Positions 24,261 to 33,744 of a stretch of 53,734 bases of DNA are shown here, in pieces. The stretch's first letter is position 1, and each line of letters opens with the position of its first letter. The notes under the pieces were generated by a model. It saw only the letters and a program-made list of their open reading frames with translations. It ran no database searches and had not been told where the DNA came from. This DNA comes from Actinomadura livida (GTDB lineage Bacteria; Actinomycetota; Actinomycetes; Streptosporangiales; Streptosporangiaceae). Made by a program: the position numbers and the translations under genes. The DNA lies in NCBI RefSeq assembly GCF_014648675.1, contig NZ_BMRO01000022.1, positions 36,963-90,696 on the forward strand, given 5' to 3'.

Positions 24261-24950
24261 GTGATCATTGACGGGCGGTTCCACGGGCCGGACGGTTCGG
24301 GGAACGGCGGATACGTTGCGGGGCGCCTCGCGGGGAGGGTGCCGTTCGACACGGTGACGGTGACGCTCCGGCAGCCGCCGCCGCTGGACACCGAGCTGGC
24401 CGTCACGGTCGACGACGAGCGCGGGCACAGCGCGCGGCTCTGGCACGGGGACCGGCTGATCGCCGAGGCGCTCGCCGGGGCGATCGTGGTCCCGCCGATC
24501 GCGCCCGTCCCGTTCGAGCGGGCCGTGGAGGCCGCGGAGAAGTACCGGGCGGCGGAGTACCACCCGTTCCCCGGCTGCTTCGTGTGCGGGCCGGAGCGGG
24601 AACCGGGCGACGGGCTGCGGCTGGAGCCGGGGCCGGTCGCCGAGGGCACGGTCGCGGCGCCGTGGGTGCCGGAGCGGGTGCCCGAGCGGGAGCTGGTCTG
24701 GGCCGCGCTGGACTGCCCCGGCGGCTGGTCGTTCGACGTCGCGGAGCGTCCAGCCGTCCTCGGCACGATGACCGGGCAGGTGATGGACGTGCCCGAGGCC
24801 GGGGAGGAATGCGTCGTGCTGGGGTTCGCGCGCAGCCGCGAGGGCCGCAAGATGCACGCCGCGACGGCCCTGTACGGGGCGGACGGGCGCCTGCTCGGCC
24901 GCGCCGAGCAGATCTGGATCGAGATCGACCCGGAGCGGTTCGGCGGCTGA
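24261..24950 (+). CDS. Hotdog-fold thioesterase-like protein
   Basis: The 229-aa protein looks like two joined hotdog units. The first opens with FHGPDGSGNGGYVAGRLAGRV, similar to acyl-CoA thioesterase and HotDog proteins of actinobacteria, and continues with VTVTLRQPPPLDTELAVTV. The second begins after FPGCFVCGPEREPGDGLRL and contains LVWAALDCPGGWS in place of the HGG-type helix entry. A thioesterase on a CoA or carrier-bound acyl group is plausible. No catalytic acid is clearly conserved, and the substrate is unknown. The GTG start lies 7 bp after a GGGGGGAAC ribosome site. The 107-bp gap after the zinc-ribbon gene has room for its own promoter. Confidence 0.72.
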   Translation: MIIDGRFHGPDGSGNGGYVAGRLAGRVPFDTVTVTLRQPPPLDTELAVTVDDERGHSARLWHGDRLIAEALAGAIVVPPIAPVPFERAVEAAEKYRAAEYHPFPGCFVCGPEREPGDGLRLEPGPVAEGTVAAPWVPERVPERELVWAALDCPGGWSFDVAERPAVLGTMTGQVMDVPEAGEECVVLGFARSREGRKMHAATALYGADGRLLGRAEQIWIEIDPERFGG

Positions 24951-25092
24951 CCGGCGGCCGGCCGGCACCTGGCGAGGAGCCGTCCGGGCAGGCCGGTTCC
25001 GCATGGATTCCAGGGAATGTGTCGCCCGACACGGACGCGGCAGCCGGATCCGCTGTTCAATCTGAGCTTCCGCGAAAACGGAGGCGGGTCTG

Positions 25093-25308
25093 ATGAGCGG
25101 AAACATGCTGCTTCTACTCGGCGTCGCGGCCCTGGCGATCTACATGGGCGTGCACTGGGAGCGCGCCCGGCGCGCCGTGTCCGACCTGCGGCTCAGCCGC
25201 CAGCGGATCACCGGCCTGCGGCAGGTCGTGGCGCGCGAGCGCGGGCACGTCGCGATGATCTGGGGAGCGGCGGCGCTGGCGCTGTTCCTGGCGATCAGAT
25301 ACGGCTGA
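25093..25308 (+). CDS. Small membrane protein, 71 aa
   Basis: The protein has two hydrophobic helices (about residues 4-19 and 54-69) joined by a positively charged segment rich in Arg (HWERARRAVSDLRLSRQRITGLRQVVARERGH). Both termini should therefore face the outside or membrane side and the basic loop the cytosol. The ATG follows GGAGGCGGGTCTG. It is too short for family assignment. It converges on the coiled-coil gene at 25316 with only a 7-bp gap. No neighbouring transporter or toxin gene suggests a function. Confidence 0.75.
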   Translation: MSGNMLLLLGVAALAIYMGVHWERARRAVSDLRLSRQRITGLRQVVARERGHVAMIWGAAALALFLAIRYG

Positions 25309-25315
25309 GCACCGG

Positions 25316-26749
25316 TCAGGGCCCGGTGAACAGGGGGTCCTCCCGGTCGGCGCCGTTCACCCGTCCCTGGGGCTGCCGCGGGGGGTTCACCGGGACGGGC
25401 GCCCCCAGCGGGGACCCGTTCGGCGCCGGCGCCCCGCTCGGCACGGGACCGCCGGCCGGGGGCGGGCCTGGCGGCATGCCCGCCGCGTACGGGTGGCCCG
25501 CCGGGGGTGCCGGGGTGCCGCCGCCGGCCATCCGGCCTCCCGGCGGGACGGCGGTGGACGACAGCGTGCTGTGCGTGAACTGGTCGATCTGCCGGCGGGC
25601 GCGGTCGGCCTCGGCGCGGGCGGCGTCGCGCTCCTCGGCGAGGGCGGTGAGCGCGGCCTGCTGCTCGGCCACCGACTGCGCGAGCTGCCGCAGCTGGACC
25701 GCCTGGTCGTTGACCTTGGCGGTGAGCTCGTCCCGCTCCGCGGTCGCGGCCTTGGCCTGCGCCTGGGCGGCGTCGCGCTCCTTGGCGGCCTCCTCGGCGC
25801 GCGCCCGGGCGCGGACGACCTCCGCCTCGGCCTCGGACTGGGCGCGCTGCGCGGCGGTGCGCTCGGCCTCGGCCTTGCTCGCGGCCTGCATGGCGCGCTG
25901 CCGCTGCGCCTCGGTGTCGCGCATGGCGTTGCGGAGGTCCTCGGCGCCCTGCTTGGCGACGGCGGCCTCGACGCGCTGGGACTCGGCGGCGCCCTCGGCC
26001 TCGGACAGCCTGGCGTGCAGCGCGACGAGCTCGGCGCGGGCGTTCTCCAGCGCGGCGAGCAGCTCGGTCTCGCGGGCCGCGACGCGGTCGCGCTCGCTCT
26101 CGGCGGCCAGCTTCGCGGTCATCGACTGCTGCGCGATCTGGTGCGCCTCCTCCCACGCCTGCTGCGCCGCGTCGCGCTTGGCGGTGGCGACCTTGGCCTC
26201 CTCGCGCAGGCGCGCGGCCTGCTCCTCGGCCGCACCGGCGCGCTGCCGCGCCGCGGACGCCTCCTGCCACGCCTCCTCGGCGCGGCGCTGCGACGCGTCG
26301 CGCTCGCTCTGCGCGACGGCGAGCTCGCGGGCGGCCTCGGCGCGCACCTCGGCGACGCGCCGCTCGACGCCGGCGACGCTCAGCTCGGACGTCAGCGAGT
26401 CCGCGAGCAGGTCGGCGGCCTTCTCCAGCCGCTCGACCATCTCCCACGCCGAGGCGACCTGCCCGGTGAGGCCCGGCGCGTCCCGGCCGCGCTCCCGGCG
26501 GTCGCGCGCCTCGCTCGCGCAGGCGCCGTCGTTGTCCTGGCAGTAGCGCACGGCGCGGACGGCGCCCACGGGCTGCGGGACGGGCCTCCCGCAGTTGGCG
26601 CACGGCCACACCGTGACCGGGTCGCCCACCCGGGCCACCGCCGTCTCGGCGGACCCCCCGTTCCCCGAGCCTCCGGAGACCGCGCCCCCCTGGGGAGCCG
26701 CGGCCAGCCCCTCGCGGCCGCTATTGTCGCGCTCTTCGCTCTTAGGCAT
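25316..26749 (-). CDS. Long coiled-coil protein with N-terminal Cys4 site and proline-rich tail
   Basis: The 477-aa protein has four cysteines at 50, 53, 70 and 77 (CANCGRPVPQP, YCQDNDGAC), which look like a degenerate zinc ribbon. From about residue 100 to 385 an almost pure Ala/Glu/Arg/Gln heptad-rich helix follows, with few Pro or Gly. A Pro/Gly-rich disordered C-terminus completes it (about 390-477). No ATPase or SMC motif is visible, so it is not a chromosome-segregation ATPase, although automatic annotation may call such proteins that. The layout resembles KfrA- or DivIVA-like scaffold proteins. Its role is unknown. The start is ATG 26749, and the gene is convergent with the small membrane protein. 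Confidence 0.75.
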   Translation of the reverse strand: MPKSEERDNSGREGLAAAPQGGAVSGGSGNGGSAETAVARVGDPVTVWPCANCGRPVPQPVGAVRAVRYCQDNDGACASEARDRRERGRDAPGLTGQVASAWEMVERLEKAADLLADSLTSELSVAGVERRVAEVRAEAARELAVAQSERDASQRRAEEAWQEASAARQRAGAAEEQAARLREEAKVATAKRDAAQQAWEEAHQIAQQSMTAKLAAESERDRVAARETELLAALENARAELVALHARLSEAEGAAESQRVEAAVAKQGAEDLRNAMRDTEAQRQRAMQAASKAEAERTAAQRAQSEAEAEVVRARARAEEAAKERDAAQAQAKAATAERDELTAKVNDQAVQLRQLAQSVAEQQAALTALAEERDAARAEADRARRQIDQFTHSTLSSTAVPPGGRMAGGGTPAPPAGHPYAAGMPPGPPPAGGPVPSGAPAPNGSPLGAPVPVNPPRQPQGRVNGADREDPLFTGP

Positions 26750-26858
26750 GGAATGAACCTTACGACCTGATCCGAGTTGCTGCAGTGACTTGGGTGGTAC
26801 ATGTGGGGGCGACCACGCGGTACCCGGCCCGGGGCGGCAGGTCGCCGCGGCCGTGCCG

Positions 26859-27818
26859 TCACCGCCCGGCGAAGCGGTCGGTGGCTTCGATGAGCCGGTC
26901 GCGAATACCGGGTTCGGCGGCGCCGTGCCCGGCGTCCTCGACGATGTGGAAGTCCGCCTCGGGCCACGCCTGGTGCAGGTCCCACGCCTGGTCCGGTGGT
27001 GTCTTCATGTCGTAGCGGCCGTTCACGATCACCGCGGGGATGTGCCGGATGCGGTCGACGCCCGCGAGGAGGCCCTCGTCCGGGAGGAAGCCGCCGGCCG
27101 CGATGTAGTGGTGCGTGATGCGGGCGAACGCCACGACGAGGGTCTCGTCCAGGTCCGGCGGCGGGACGGGCAGGAGGGTGTTCGCGGTGAGTTCCCAGCC
27201 CACCCACGCCCTCGCCGCCGGGACGTGGACGGCCGGATCCGGGTCGCCGATGCGGCGGCCGTACGCGGCGAGCAGGTCGTCCCGCTCCGCGGGCGGGATC
27301 GCGTCCCGGAAGGCCGCCCACTCAGCGGGGAACAGATGCGCCGCGCCGGCCGGGGTGAACGCCCACGCCTCGTCGGACGGGCGGACGAGGTAGACGCCGC
27401 GGAGCACCATCTCCGACACGCGGCCGGGATGCGCCTGCGCGTAGGCGAGCGCGAGGGTGCTGCCCCAGCTTCCGCCGAACACGAGCCACCGGTCGATGGA
27501 CAGGTGCTCGCGCAGCTTCTCCATGTCCGCCACCAGATGCGGCGTGGTGTTGTGCTCCAGCGGCACCCTCGGGTCACCCGCGTGCGGGAGGCTCCGGCCG
27601 CAGTTGCGCTGGTCGAACAGCACGATCCGGTAGGCGGACGGGTCGAAGAACCGGCGGTGGTCGGGCAGCAGGCCCCCGCCGGGGCCGCCGTGCAGGAACA
27701 CCGCCGGCTTGCCGTCCGGGTCGCCGCAGAGCTCCCAGTGGATCCGGTTCCCGCCGCCGACGTCGAGCAGCCCCGAGTCGTACGGCTCGACCGGCGGGTA
27801 GAAGTCTCTCAATTCCAT
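26859..27818 (-). CDS. pip: Proline iminopeptidase
   Basis: This cytosolic alpha/beta hydrolase (peptidase family S33) removes N-terminal proline from peptides. The 319-aa protein has HGGPGGG (43-49, oxyanion loop), the nucleophile motif GGSWGS with Ser118, the acid in VNGRYDMKTP and histidine in EDAGHGAAEP. FYPPVEPYDSG at the start is a classical Pip opening. The typical length is about 310-320 aa. Initiation at ATG 27818 is preferred over the extension to 27854, which lacks family sequence. It lies just downstream of hrpA on the same strand (43 bp from the hrpA stop), so the two may be cotranscribed. Confidence 0.93.
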   Translation of the reverse strand: MELRDFYPPVEPYDSGLLDVGGGNRIHWELCGDPDGKPAVFLHGGPGGGLLPDHRRFFDPSAYRIVLFDQRNCGRSLPHAGDPRVPLEHNTTPHLVADMEKLREHLSIDRWLVFGGSWGSTLALAYAQAHPGRVSEMVLRGVYLVRPSDEAWAFTPAGAAHLFPAEWAAFRDAIPPAERDDLLAAYGRRIGDPDPAVHVPAARAWVGWELTANTLLPVPPPDLDETLVVAFARITHHYIAAGGFLPDEGLLAGVDRIRHIPAVIVNGRYDMKTPPDQAWDLHQAWPEADFHIVEDAGHGAAEPGIRDRLIEATDRFAGR

Positions 27819-27861
27819 GATCCCATTCGTATCCGGGAATCGGTGCCGCCGCACCCCCGGG

Positions 27862-30800
27862 TCAGAGCTGGGCCATGGCCTTGCGGATGCGCTTGTCGGA
27901 GACCGGGAAGCGCGTACCGAGCTGCTGGGCGAAGAGGCTGACCCGCAGTTCCTCCAGCATCCAGCGGATCTGCCGGGCGGGCTCCTCGTCCCGGCGGGCC
28001 GGGTGCAGGCGGCGAAGCGCCTGCTCGTACTCCTGCGCCAGGACGCCGACCTGCTGCGCGAGCATCCGGTCGCGCCCGGGGTTCTCGGGGAGCTTGTCGA
28101 GCCTGATCTGCAGGGCGCGCAGGTAACGGGGCAGATCGGGCAGCCGTCCCCATCCGGTCGCCGTGACGAACCCCGGATGGATGAGCGCGGTGAGGGCGCC
28201 GCGGATGTCGGTCAGCGCCGGGACGAGGGTCAGGCTCGTCGTGCCGCGCAGCCGGCGGTCGACCTCGTGCGCCTCGGCCAGGATGCGCTCGACCAGGCCG
28301 ACGATCTGCGCGGTCGCGTCGTGCAGGTCGGCGCGGACCCGGTCGTACAGTGCGCGGAAGGCGTCCCCGTCCCACGCGGGCCCGCCGGCCTCGGCGATGA
28401 GCCGGTCGGCCGCGGCGGTGACGCAGTCGTCGAAGAGGGCCGCGACGGAGCCGTGCGGGTTGTGGCTGAGGGCGAGCTTGCCCTTGTTGGTGAGGCTGCC
28501 CTGGATGAGCTTCACCGGTGACGGCGCGTTCAGCAGGATCAGCCTCCGCGTGCCGAGCCACATCGCGCGGCGCTGCTCCGCCTCGGTCTCGTACATCCGG
28601 ACGGCGACGCTGTCGCCCTCGTCGGTCAGCGCGGGGTACGCCTTGACGTCGTAGCCCGCCTGGCTGCGCTCGTAGGTGCGGGGCAGCTCGCCGATGGTCC
28701 AGTCGGTGAGGCCGGACCGCTCGACGGTGGACGCCGCCTTCGACAGCGTTCCCCGCACCTTGCCCGCGAGGCGGCGTTTCAGCTCGTCCAGGTCGGTGCT
28801 CTCGCCGAGGGTGCGGCCGCGCCCGCCGGGAGCGTCGTCCACGACGCGGAACGTGATGCGCAGGTGGGCGGGGAGCCGGGACGTGTCCCACGCCTCCCGC
28901 GCGACGGGCACGCTCGTCATCGCGGTCAGCTCGCGTTCGAGGGCGTCCAGGAGCGGCTCGGTGCGCGGGGCGACGCGGTCGAGGATCTTGCGGGCGTAGT
29001 CGGGCGCCGGGACGAAGTTGACGCGCAGCTGCTTGGGCAGCGACCGGATCAGCTCGGTGACCAGCTCGGCGCGCAGCCCCGGGACCTGCCAGTCGAAGCC
29101 GTCCGGTCGGACCTGGTTCAGCACCTGGACGGGGATGTGCGCCGTCACGCCGTCGGCGTCGGCGCCCGGCTCGAACTGGTAGGTCAGCCGCAGGCGCAGC
29201 GGCCCCTGCTTCCACACGTCCGGGTAGTCGGCCTCGCTGACGTCGCCCGCGGCCTCGTTCACGAGCATCGACTTCTCGAAGCCGAGCAGGTCGGGGTCCG
29301 AGTGGCGGGCCTTCTTCCACCAGGCGTCGAAGTGCCGCCCGGACACGACGTCCTCGGGGACGCGCTCGTCGTAGAAGTCGAACAGGGTCTCGTCGTCGAC
29401 GAGGATGTCGCGGCGCCGGGCGCGGTGCTCCAGCTCCTCGACCTCGTCCAGCAGCGCGCGGTTGTCGTGGAAGAACCGGTGGTGGGTCTCCCAGTCGCCT
29501 TCGACGAGGGCGTGCCGGATGAACAGCTCGCGGGACAGCGCGGGGTCGATGCTCCCGTAGTTGACCCGGCGGTCGGCGACGATCGGCACCCCGTAGAGGG
29601 TGACCTTCTCGCTCGCCATGACCGCGGCCTGCTTCTTCGACCAGTGCGGCTCGCTGTGGTTGCGCTTCACCAGGTGCTGCGCGAGCGGCTCGATCCACTC
29701 CGGCTCGATCCTGGCGTTCACGCGGCCCCAGAGCCGGGACGTCTCCACCAGCTCCGCCGACATCACCCAGCGCGGCGGCTTCTTGAACAGCGACGACCCG
29801 GGGAACACGGCGAACTTCGCGCCGCGGGCGCCGAGGTACTCCTGGCCGCGCCGCCGCCCGTCCTTGCGGGCGTCCTTCCTGGCGTCCTTCTTGTCGGTGT
29901 CGGCGAGCCCGATGTGCGACAGGAGCCCCGCGAGCAGCGAGATGTGGATGCGGTCGGGCGGGGCGTCGGCCGTGTTGACCGTGACGCCGAGGGACTTGGC
30001 GACCTGTTTGAGCTGCCCGTGCAGGTCCTGCCATTCGCGGATGCGCAGGAAGTGCAGGAACTCGTTCTTGCACATGCGGCGGAACGCGCTGCCCGACAGC
30101 TCCTTCTGCCGCTCGCGCAGGTAGTTCCACAGGTTCAGGTACGCGAGGAAGTCCGACGTCGGGTCGGCGAACCGGCGGTGCCCCTCGTCGGCGGCCTGCT
30201 GGTGCTCGGCGGGGCGTTCCCGCGGGTCCTGGATCGACAGCGCCGCCGCGATGACCAGCACCTCGCGGACGCAGCCGTTCCGGTCGGCCTCCAGCACCAT
30301 GCGGGCCAGCCGCGGGTCGATGGGCAGCTGGGCGAGGCGGCGGCCGAGCGGGGTGAGGCGCTTGCGCGGGTCCTTCTCGGCCGGGTCGATCGCGCCCAGC
30401 TCGTGGAGCAGGTCGACGCCGGCCTTGACGTTGCGGCGGTCCGGCGGCTCCACGAACGGGAACGCGGCGATGTCGCCGAGGCCGAGCGCGGTCATCTGCA
30501 GGATGACCGACGCGAGGTTCGTGCGCAGGATCTCCGGGTCGGTGAACTCCGGCCGGGACTCGAAGTCCTCCTCGGAGTAGAGCCGGATGCACACGCCCTC
30601 GGCCACGCGCCCGCAGCGTCCCTTGCGCTGGTTCGCCGACGCCTGCGAGACCGGCTCGATCGGGAGCCGCTGCACCTTCAGGCGGTGGCTGTAGCGGGAG
30701 ATGCGGGCGGTGCCCGGGTCGACGACGTACCTGATGCCCGGGACGGTCAGCGACGTCTCGGCGACGTTCGTGGCGAGGACCACCCGCCGCCCGCCGTGCG

Positions 30801-31836
30801 GCTGGAACACCCGGTGCTGTTCGGCCGCGGAGAGCCGCGCGTACAGGGGCAGGACGTCGGTGGCGGTCTTCCTGCGGGTGAAGTGCTTGGTCAGCGCGTC
30901 GGCGGTGTCGCGGATCTCCCGCTCGCCGCTGAGGAACACCAGCACGTCGCCCGGGCCCTCGCGGCCGAGCTCGTCCACGGCGTCCACGATCGCCTGGATC
31001 TGGTCGCGGTCCGGGTCGGCGGACGGGTCGTCCGGGTCGGTGACCGGCCGGTACCGGACCTCCACCGGGTACGTGCGCCCGGACACCTCCACGATCGGCG
31101 CTCCGCCGAAGTGCTCGGAGAACCGCTCCGGGTCGATCGTCGCCGAGGTGATGACGACCTTGAGGTCGGGGCGCCTCGGCAGGATCTCCTTGAGGTAGCC
31201 GAGCAGGAAGTCGATGTTCAGGCTGCGCTCGTGCGCCTCGTCGATGATGAGCGTGTCGTACTGCCGGAGCAGCCGGTCGGTCTGGATCTCGGCGAGGAGG
31301 ATGCCGTCCGTCATCAGCTTGACGAGCGTGTCGTCGCTGGAGCGGTCCGTGAAGCGCACCTTGTAGCCGACGGCGTCGCCGAGCTCGGTGCCGAGCTCCT
31401 CGGCGATGCGGTCGGCGACGGTGCGGGCGGCCAGCCGGCGCGGCTGCGTGTGCCCGATCGAGCCGAGCACGCCCCGGCCCAGCTCCAGGCAGATCTTGGG
31501 GATCTGGGTGGTCTTGCCGGAGCCGGTCTCCCCCGCGACGATCACGACCTGGTGGTCGCGGATCGCGGCGAGGATGTCGTCCTTCTTCCGCGAGACCGGC
31601 AGCTGCTCGGGGTAGGTGATCGCGGGTACGGCTAGCCGCCGCCGCTCGACCCGCCGCTCGGCGGCCTCGACGTCGGCGGTGATCTCCGCGGCGACCCGGG
31701 CCTGCCGCCCGGCGTCGCGCATCTTCCGCACGCCCTCGACCCGGCGGCGCAGCCGGTGCTGGTCGCGCAGCATCAGCTCCGGCAGGCGCGCGCGCAGATC
31801 GGCGAGCGGCGGTGTCACAGGCGTCCCCATAGGCAT
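27862..31836 (-). CDS. hrpA: ATP-dependent RNA helicase HrpA
   Basis: This DEAH-box RNA helicase of 1324 aa matches the full-length HrpA type in size. Visible motifs are Walker A GETGSGKTT (about 102-110), TQPRR, DEAH (about 199-202), SAT in VVITSATID, and motif V/VI segments TNVAETSLTVPGI and QRKGRCGR. After the helicase core come the HA2/ratchet and OB-fold regions and the long DUF3418 C-terminal domain. HrpA resolves stalled or collided ribosomes on mRNA and processes some mRNAs. The frame starts at TTG 31842; ATG 31836 is preferred, with ATG 31830 close behind. There is no clear Shine-Dalgarno sequence, and TATCCT just upstream allows a leaderless start. Confidence 0.95.
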   Translation of the reverse strand: MPMGTPVTPPLADLRARLPELMLRDQHRLRRRVEGVRKMRDAGRQARVAAEITADVEAAERRVERRRLAVPAITYPEQLPVSRKKDDILAAIRDHQVVIVAGETGSGKTTQIPKICLELGRGVLGSIGHTQPRRLAARTVADRIAEELGTELGDAVGYKVRFTDRSSDDTLVKLMTDGILLAEIQTDRLLRQYDTLIIDEAHERSLNIDFLLGYLKEILPRRPDLKVVITSATIDPERFSEHFGGAPIVEVSGRTYPVEVRYRPVTDPDDPSADPDRDQIQAIVDAVDELGREGPGDVLVFLSGEREIRDTADALTKHFTRRKTATDVLPLYARLSAAEQHRVFQPHGGRRVVLATNVAETSLTVPGIRYVVDPGTARISRYSHRLKVQRLPIEPVSQASANQRKGRCGRVAEGVCIRLYSEEDFESRPEFTDPEILRTNLASVILQMTALGLGDIAAFPFVEPPDRRNVKAGVDLLHELGAIDPAEKDPRKRLTPLGRRLAQLPIDPRLARMVLEADRNGCVREVLVIAAALSIQDPRERPAEHQQAADEGHRRFADPTSDFLAYLNLWNYLRERQKELSGSAFRRMCKNEFLHFLRIREWQDLHGQLKQVAKSLGVTVNTADAPPDRIHISLLAGLLSHIGLADTDKKDARKDARKDGRRRGQEYLGARGAKFAVFPGSSLFKKPPRWVMSAELVETSRLWGRVNARIEPEWIEPLAQHLVKRNHSEPHWSKKQAAVMASEKVTLYGVPIVADRRVNYGSIDPALSRELFIRHALVEGDWETHHRFFHDNRALLDEVEELEHRARRRDILVDDETLFDFYDERVPEDVVSGRHFDAWWKKARHSDPDLLGFEKSMLVNEAAGDVSEADYPDVWKQGPLRLRLTYQFEPGADADGVTAHIPVQVLNQVRPDGFDWQVPGLRAELVTELIRSLPKQLRVNFVPAPDYARKILDRVAPRTEPLLDALERELTAMTSVPVAREAWDTSRLPAHLRITFRVVDDAPGGRGRTLGESTDLDELKRRLAGKVRGTLSKAASTVERSGLTDWTIGELPRTYERSQAGYDVKAYPALTDEGDSVAVRMYETEAEQRRAMWLGTRRLILLNAPSPVKLIQGSLTNKGKLALSHNPHGSVAALFDDCVTAAADRLIAEAGGPAWDGDAFRALYDRVRADLHDATAQIVGLVERILAEAHEVDRRLRGTTSLTLVPALTDIRGALTALIHPGFVTATGWGRLPDLPRYLRALQIRLDKLPENPGRDRMLAQQVGVLAQEYEQALRRLHPARRDEEPARQIRWMLEELRVSLFAQQLGTRFPVSDKRIRKAMAQL

Positions 31837-31987
31837 CGACAAGGATAGGGTCCCAGGCCGTCGGCTCCGCTCACCCCACGAACCCTCGCACCGTAGCCGG
31901 AACGCCCCGCGGAGGGCGATCCGTTTTCCGGTGGCACCGGTTAGAACGCCGCTCCCCCGGACGCCATTCCGCCGCCCCGCCCGGCGC

Positions 31988-32896
31988 TCAGCCCGCGCCG
32001 TAGACGGGTTCGGGGGCGGGCGCCTTCGCCAGCAGGTCCTTGACGACGCCGCCGACCTCGGCGGGGTCCCACCGCGCGCCCTTGTCGGCCGCCGGGCCGT
32101 GCCGGAAGGCGTCCATCACGCAGATCCTGCCGCCCTCGGCCTCGAAGACCCGGCCGGTCACGTCCCGCGACCCGGCGGAGCCGAGCCACACCACGAGCGG
32201 GGAGACGTTCTCCGGTGCCATGGCGTCGAACTCGCCCTCGGCGGGGGCCGCCATCGTCTGCGCGAAGACCTCCTCGGTCATCCGGGTGCGGGCGGCGGGC
32301 GCGATCGCGTTGACCGTGACCCCGTACCGGCCGAGTTCGGCGGACGCGACGAGCGTGAGCCCGACGATCCCGGCCTTGGCGGCGGAGTAGTTGCCCTGCC
32401 CGACGCTGCCGAGCAGCCCGGCGCCCGAGGACGTGTTGATCACCCGCGCGTCCACCGGGCGGCCGGCCTTGCTCTCGGCGCGCCAGTACCGGCCGGCGTG
32501 CTTGAGCGGCAGGAAGTGGCCCTTGAGGTGGACGCGCATGACGGCGTCCCACTCGTCCTCGCCGAGGTTGATCAGCATGCGGTCCCGGAGGAACCCGGCG
32601 TTGTTGACGAGCGTGTCCAGCCGCCCGAAGGCGCCGGTCGCCGTCTCGACCAGCGCGGCGGCGCCGGCGTCGGTGGCGATGTCGTCGGTGCTGGCCACGG
32701 CCCGCCCGCCGAGCGCCTCGATCTCCCGGACGACGTCCTGCGCGGGCCCCTCCGCGGCGTCGCCGGTGCCGTCCCGCGCGACGCCCAGGTCGTTGACGAC
32801 GACGAGCGCGCCCTGCCGGGCGAACTCCAGGGCGTGCGCGCGGCCGAGCCCGCGCCCGGCTCCGGTGACGGCGACCACCCGGTCCTTGCAGATCAT
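31988..32896 (-). CDS. Short-chain dehydrogenase, Rv3548c-like
   Basis: This 302-aa SDR has the cofactor loop TGAGRGLGRAHAL, NNAG, and the catalytic Ser-Tyr-Lys (NTSSGAGLLGSVGQGNYSAAKAG). The extended C-terminus (SRDVTGRVFEAEGGRICVMDAF) resembles Rv3548c, the longer SDR encoded divergently from echA20 in the mycobacterial KstR2 regulon. It should oxidise or reduce a hydroxy/keto group on a steroid-derived CoA ester. The exact step is not established for this family member. ATG 32896 overlaps the preceding SDR's stop by 4 bp, which indicates translational coupling. The cofactor is probably NAD(P); the acidic residue after the second strand (VVNDLG) favours NAD. Confidence 0.88.
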   Translation of the reverse strand: MICKDRVVAVTGAGRGLGRAHALEFARQGALVVVNDLGVARDGTGDAAEGPAQDVVREIEALGGRAVASTDDIATDAGAAALVETATGAFGRLDTLVNNAGFLRDRMLINLGEDEWDAVMRVHLKGHFLPLKHAGRYWRAESKAGRPVDARVINTSSGAGLLGSVGQGNYSAAKAGIVGLTLVASAELGRYGVTVNAIAPAARTRMTEEVFAQTMAAPAEGEFDAMAPENVSPLVVWLGSAGSRDVTGRVFEAEGGRICVMDAFRHGPAADKGARWDPAEVGGVVKDLLAKAPAPEPVYGAG

Positions 32897-33678
32897 CGCG
32901 ACTCCTTCTCGTTCGGGCCCTTGTTCACGGTGGCGGCATCCAGGAAGGCGGGCCGCTCTCCCCCGCCGTGCATCAGCATCTCCGTGCCGGTGACGTAGGC
33001 GGCCAGGTCCGAGGCGAGGTACACGCACGCGACGCCGACCTCGTCAGGGGTGCCGAGGCGGCCCAGGGGGACGGTGCGCCCGATCGCCGCGATCCCCTCC
33101 TCGTCGCCGTAGTGCAGGTGCGCGGTCTCGGTCCGGACCATGCCGAGGACGAGCGTGTTGACCCGGACGTGCGGCGCCCACTCGACGGCCAGGGACCGCG
33201 TGAGGCTGTGCAGGCCGGCCTTGGCGGCGCCGTAGGCGGAGGTACCGGGCGAGGGGCGCACGCCGCTCACGCTGCCGATGTTGACGATCGAGCCGCCGCC
33301 CGTCTCCAGCATCCGGGGCTGCAGCACTCTCGACATGATCAGCGCCGAGCCGAGGTTGAGTTCGATGATCTTGAGGTGGGTGCGCAGGGGCCCCTCGGCG
33401 AGCGGCAGGAACGGGGCGCCGCCCGCGTTGTTGACCAGCACGTCGACGCGGTCGAGGCCGTCGGCGAACGCCTGCGCGGCGTCCGGGTCGCGGGCGTCGA
33501 GCGAGACGAACCGCGCCGTCCGGCCGCCCGCCTCGGGCAGCGACTCCGGCTCGCGCCGCGCGACGGCGACGACGTCGGCGCCCGCCTCCAGGAAGGCGCG
33601 CGAGATGCCGGCCCCGACCCCGCGCACGCCACCGGTCACCACGGCGGTCTTGCCGGCCAGATCGAGCGTCAGGGACAT
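32893..33678 (-). CDS. Short-chain dehydrogenase, Rv3549c-like
   Basis: This 261-aa SDR has TGGVRGVGAGISRAF as cofactor loop, NNAGGAPFLP, and a Ser-Tyr-Lys centre (NIGSVSGVRPSPGTSAYGAAKAG). It corresponds in position and size to mycobacterial Rv3549c, next to Rv3548c and divergent from echA20. It would act on a bicyclic or ring-opened CoA intermediate of steroid C/D rings; the step is inferred from position. ATG 33678 follows a GGGGGA ribosome site. The divergent promoter with echA20 carries a KstR2-like operator at 33716-33730, which places this gene pair under the same control. Confidence 0.88.
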   Translation of the reverse strand: MSLTLDLAGKTAVVTGGVRGVGAGISRAFLEAGADVVAVARREPESLPEAGGRTARFVSLDARDPDAAQAFADGLDRVDVLVNNAGGAPFLPLAEGPLRTHLKIIELNLGSALIMSRVLQPRMLETGGGSIVNIGSVSGVRPSPGTSAYGAAKAGLHSLTRSLAVEWAPHVRVNTLVLGMVRTETAHLHYGDEEGIAAIGRTVPLGRLGTPDEVGVACVYLASDLAAYVTGTEMLMHGGGERPAFLDAATVNKGPNEKESR

Positions 33679-33715
33679 CCCCCGCCTCCTCCGTGCGCCT
33701 CTGCTACCTTCTGTT

Positions 33716-33730
33716 CTAACAAATGTTTGG
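33716..33730. promoter_or_regulatory. KstR2-like operator in SDR/echA20 divergent promoter
   Basis: CTAACAAATGTTTGG contains an AACA-N2-TGTT near-palindrome. The same pattern recurs before fadE30 (reverse complement of CCAAACAGTTGTTAG at 47975-47989). The site sits 14 bp before the echA20 ATG and 37 bp before the opposite SDR start, and could control both transcripts. Confidence 0.7.
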
Positions 33731-33744
33731 TGGAAAGGTAGCGC

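Noticed and set aside
28864..31635. A 923-aa open frame on the plus strand inside hrpA
   Set aside because: It is the shadow of the HrpA coding frame; the translation is Val/Arg/Asp-rich without domains.
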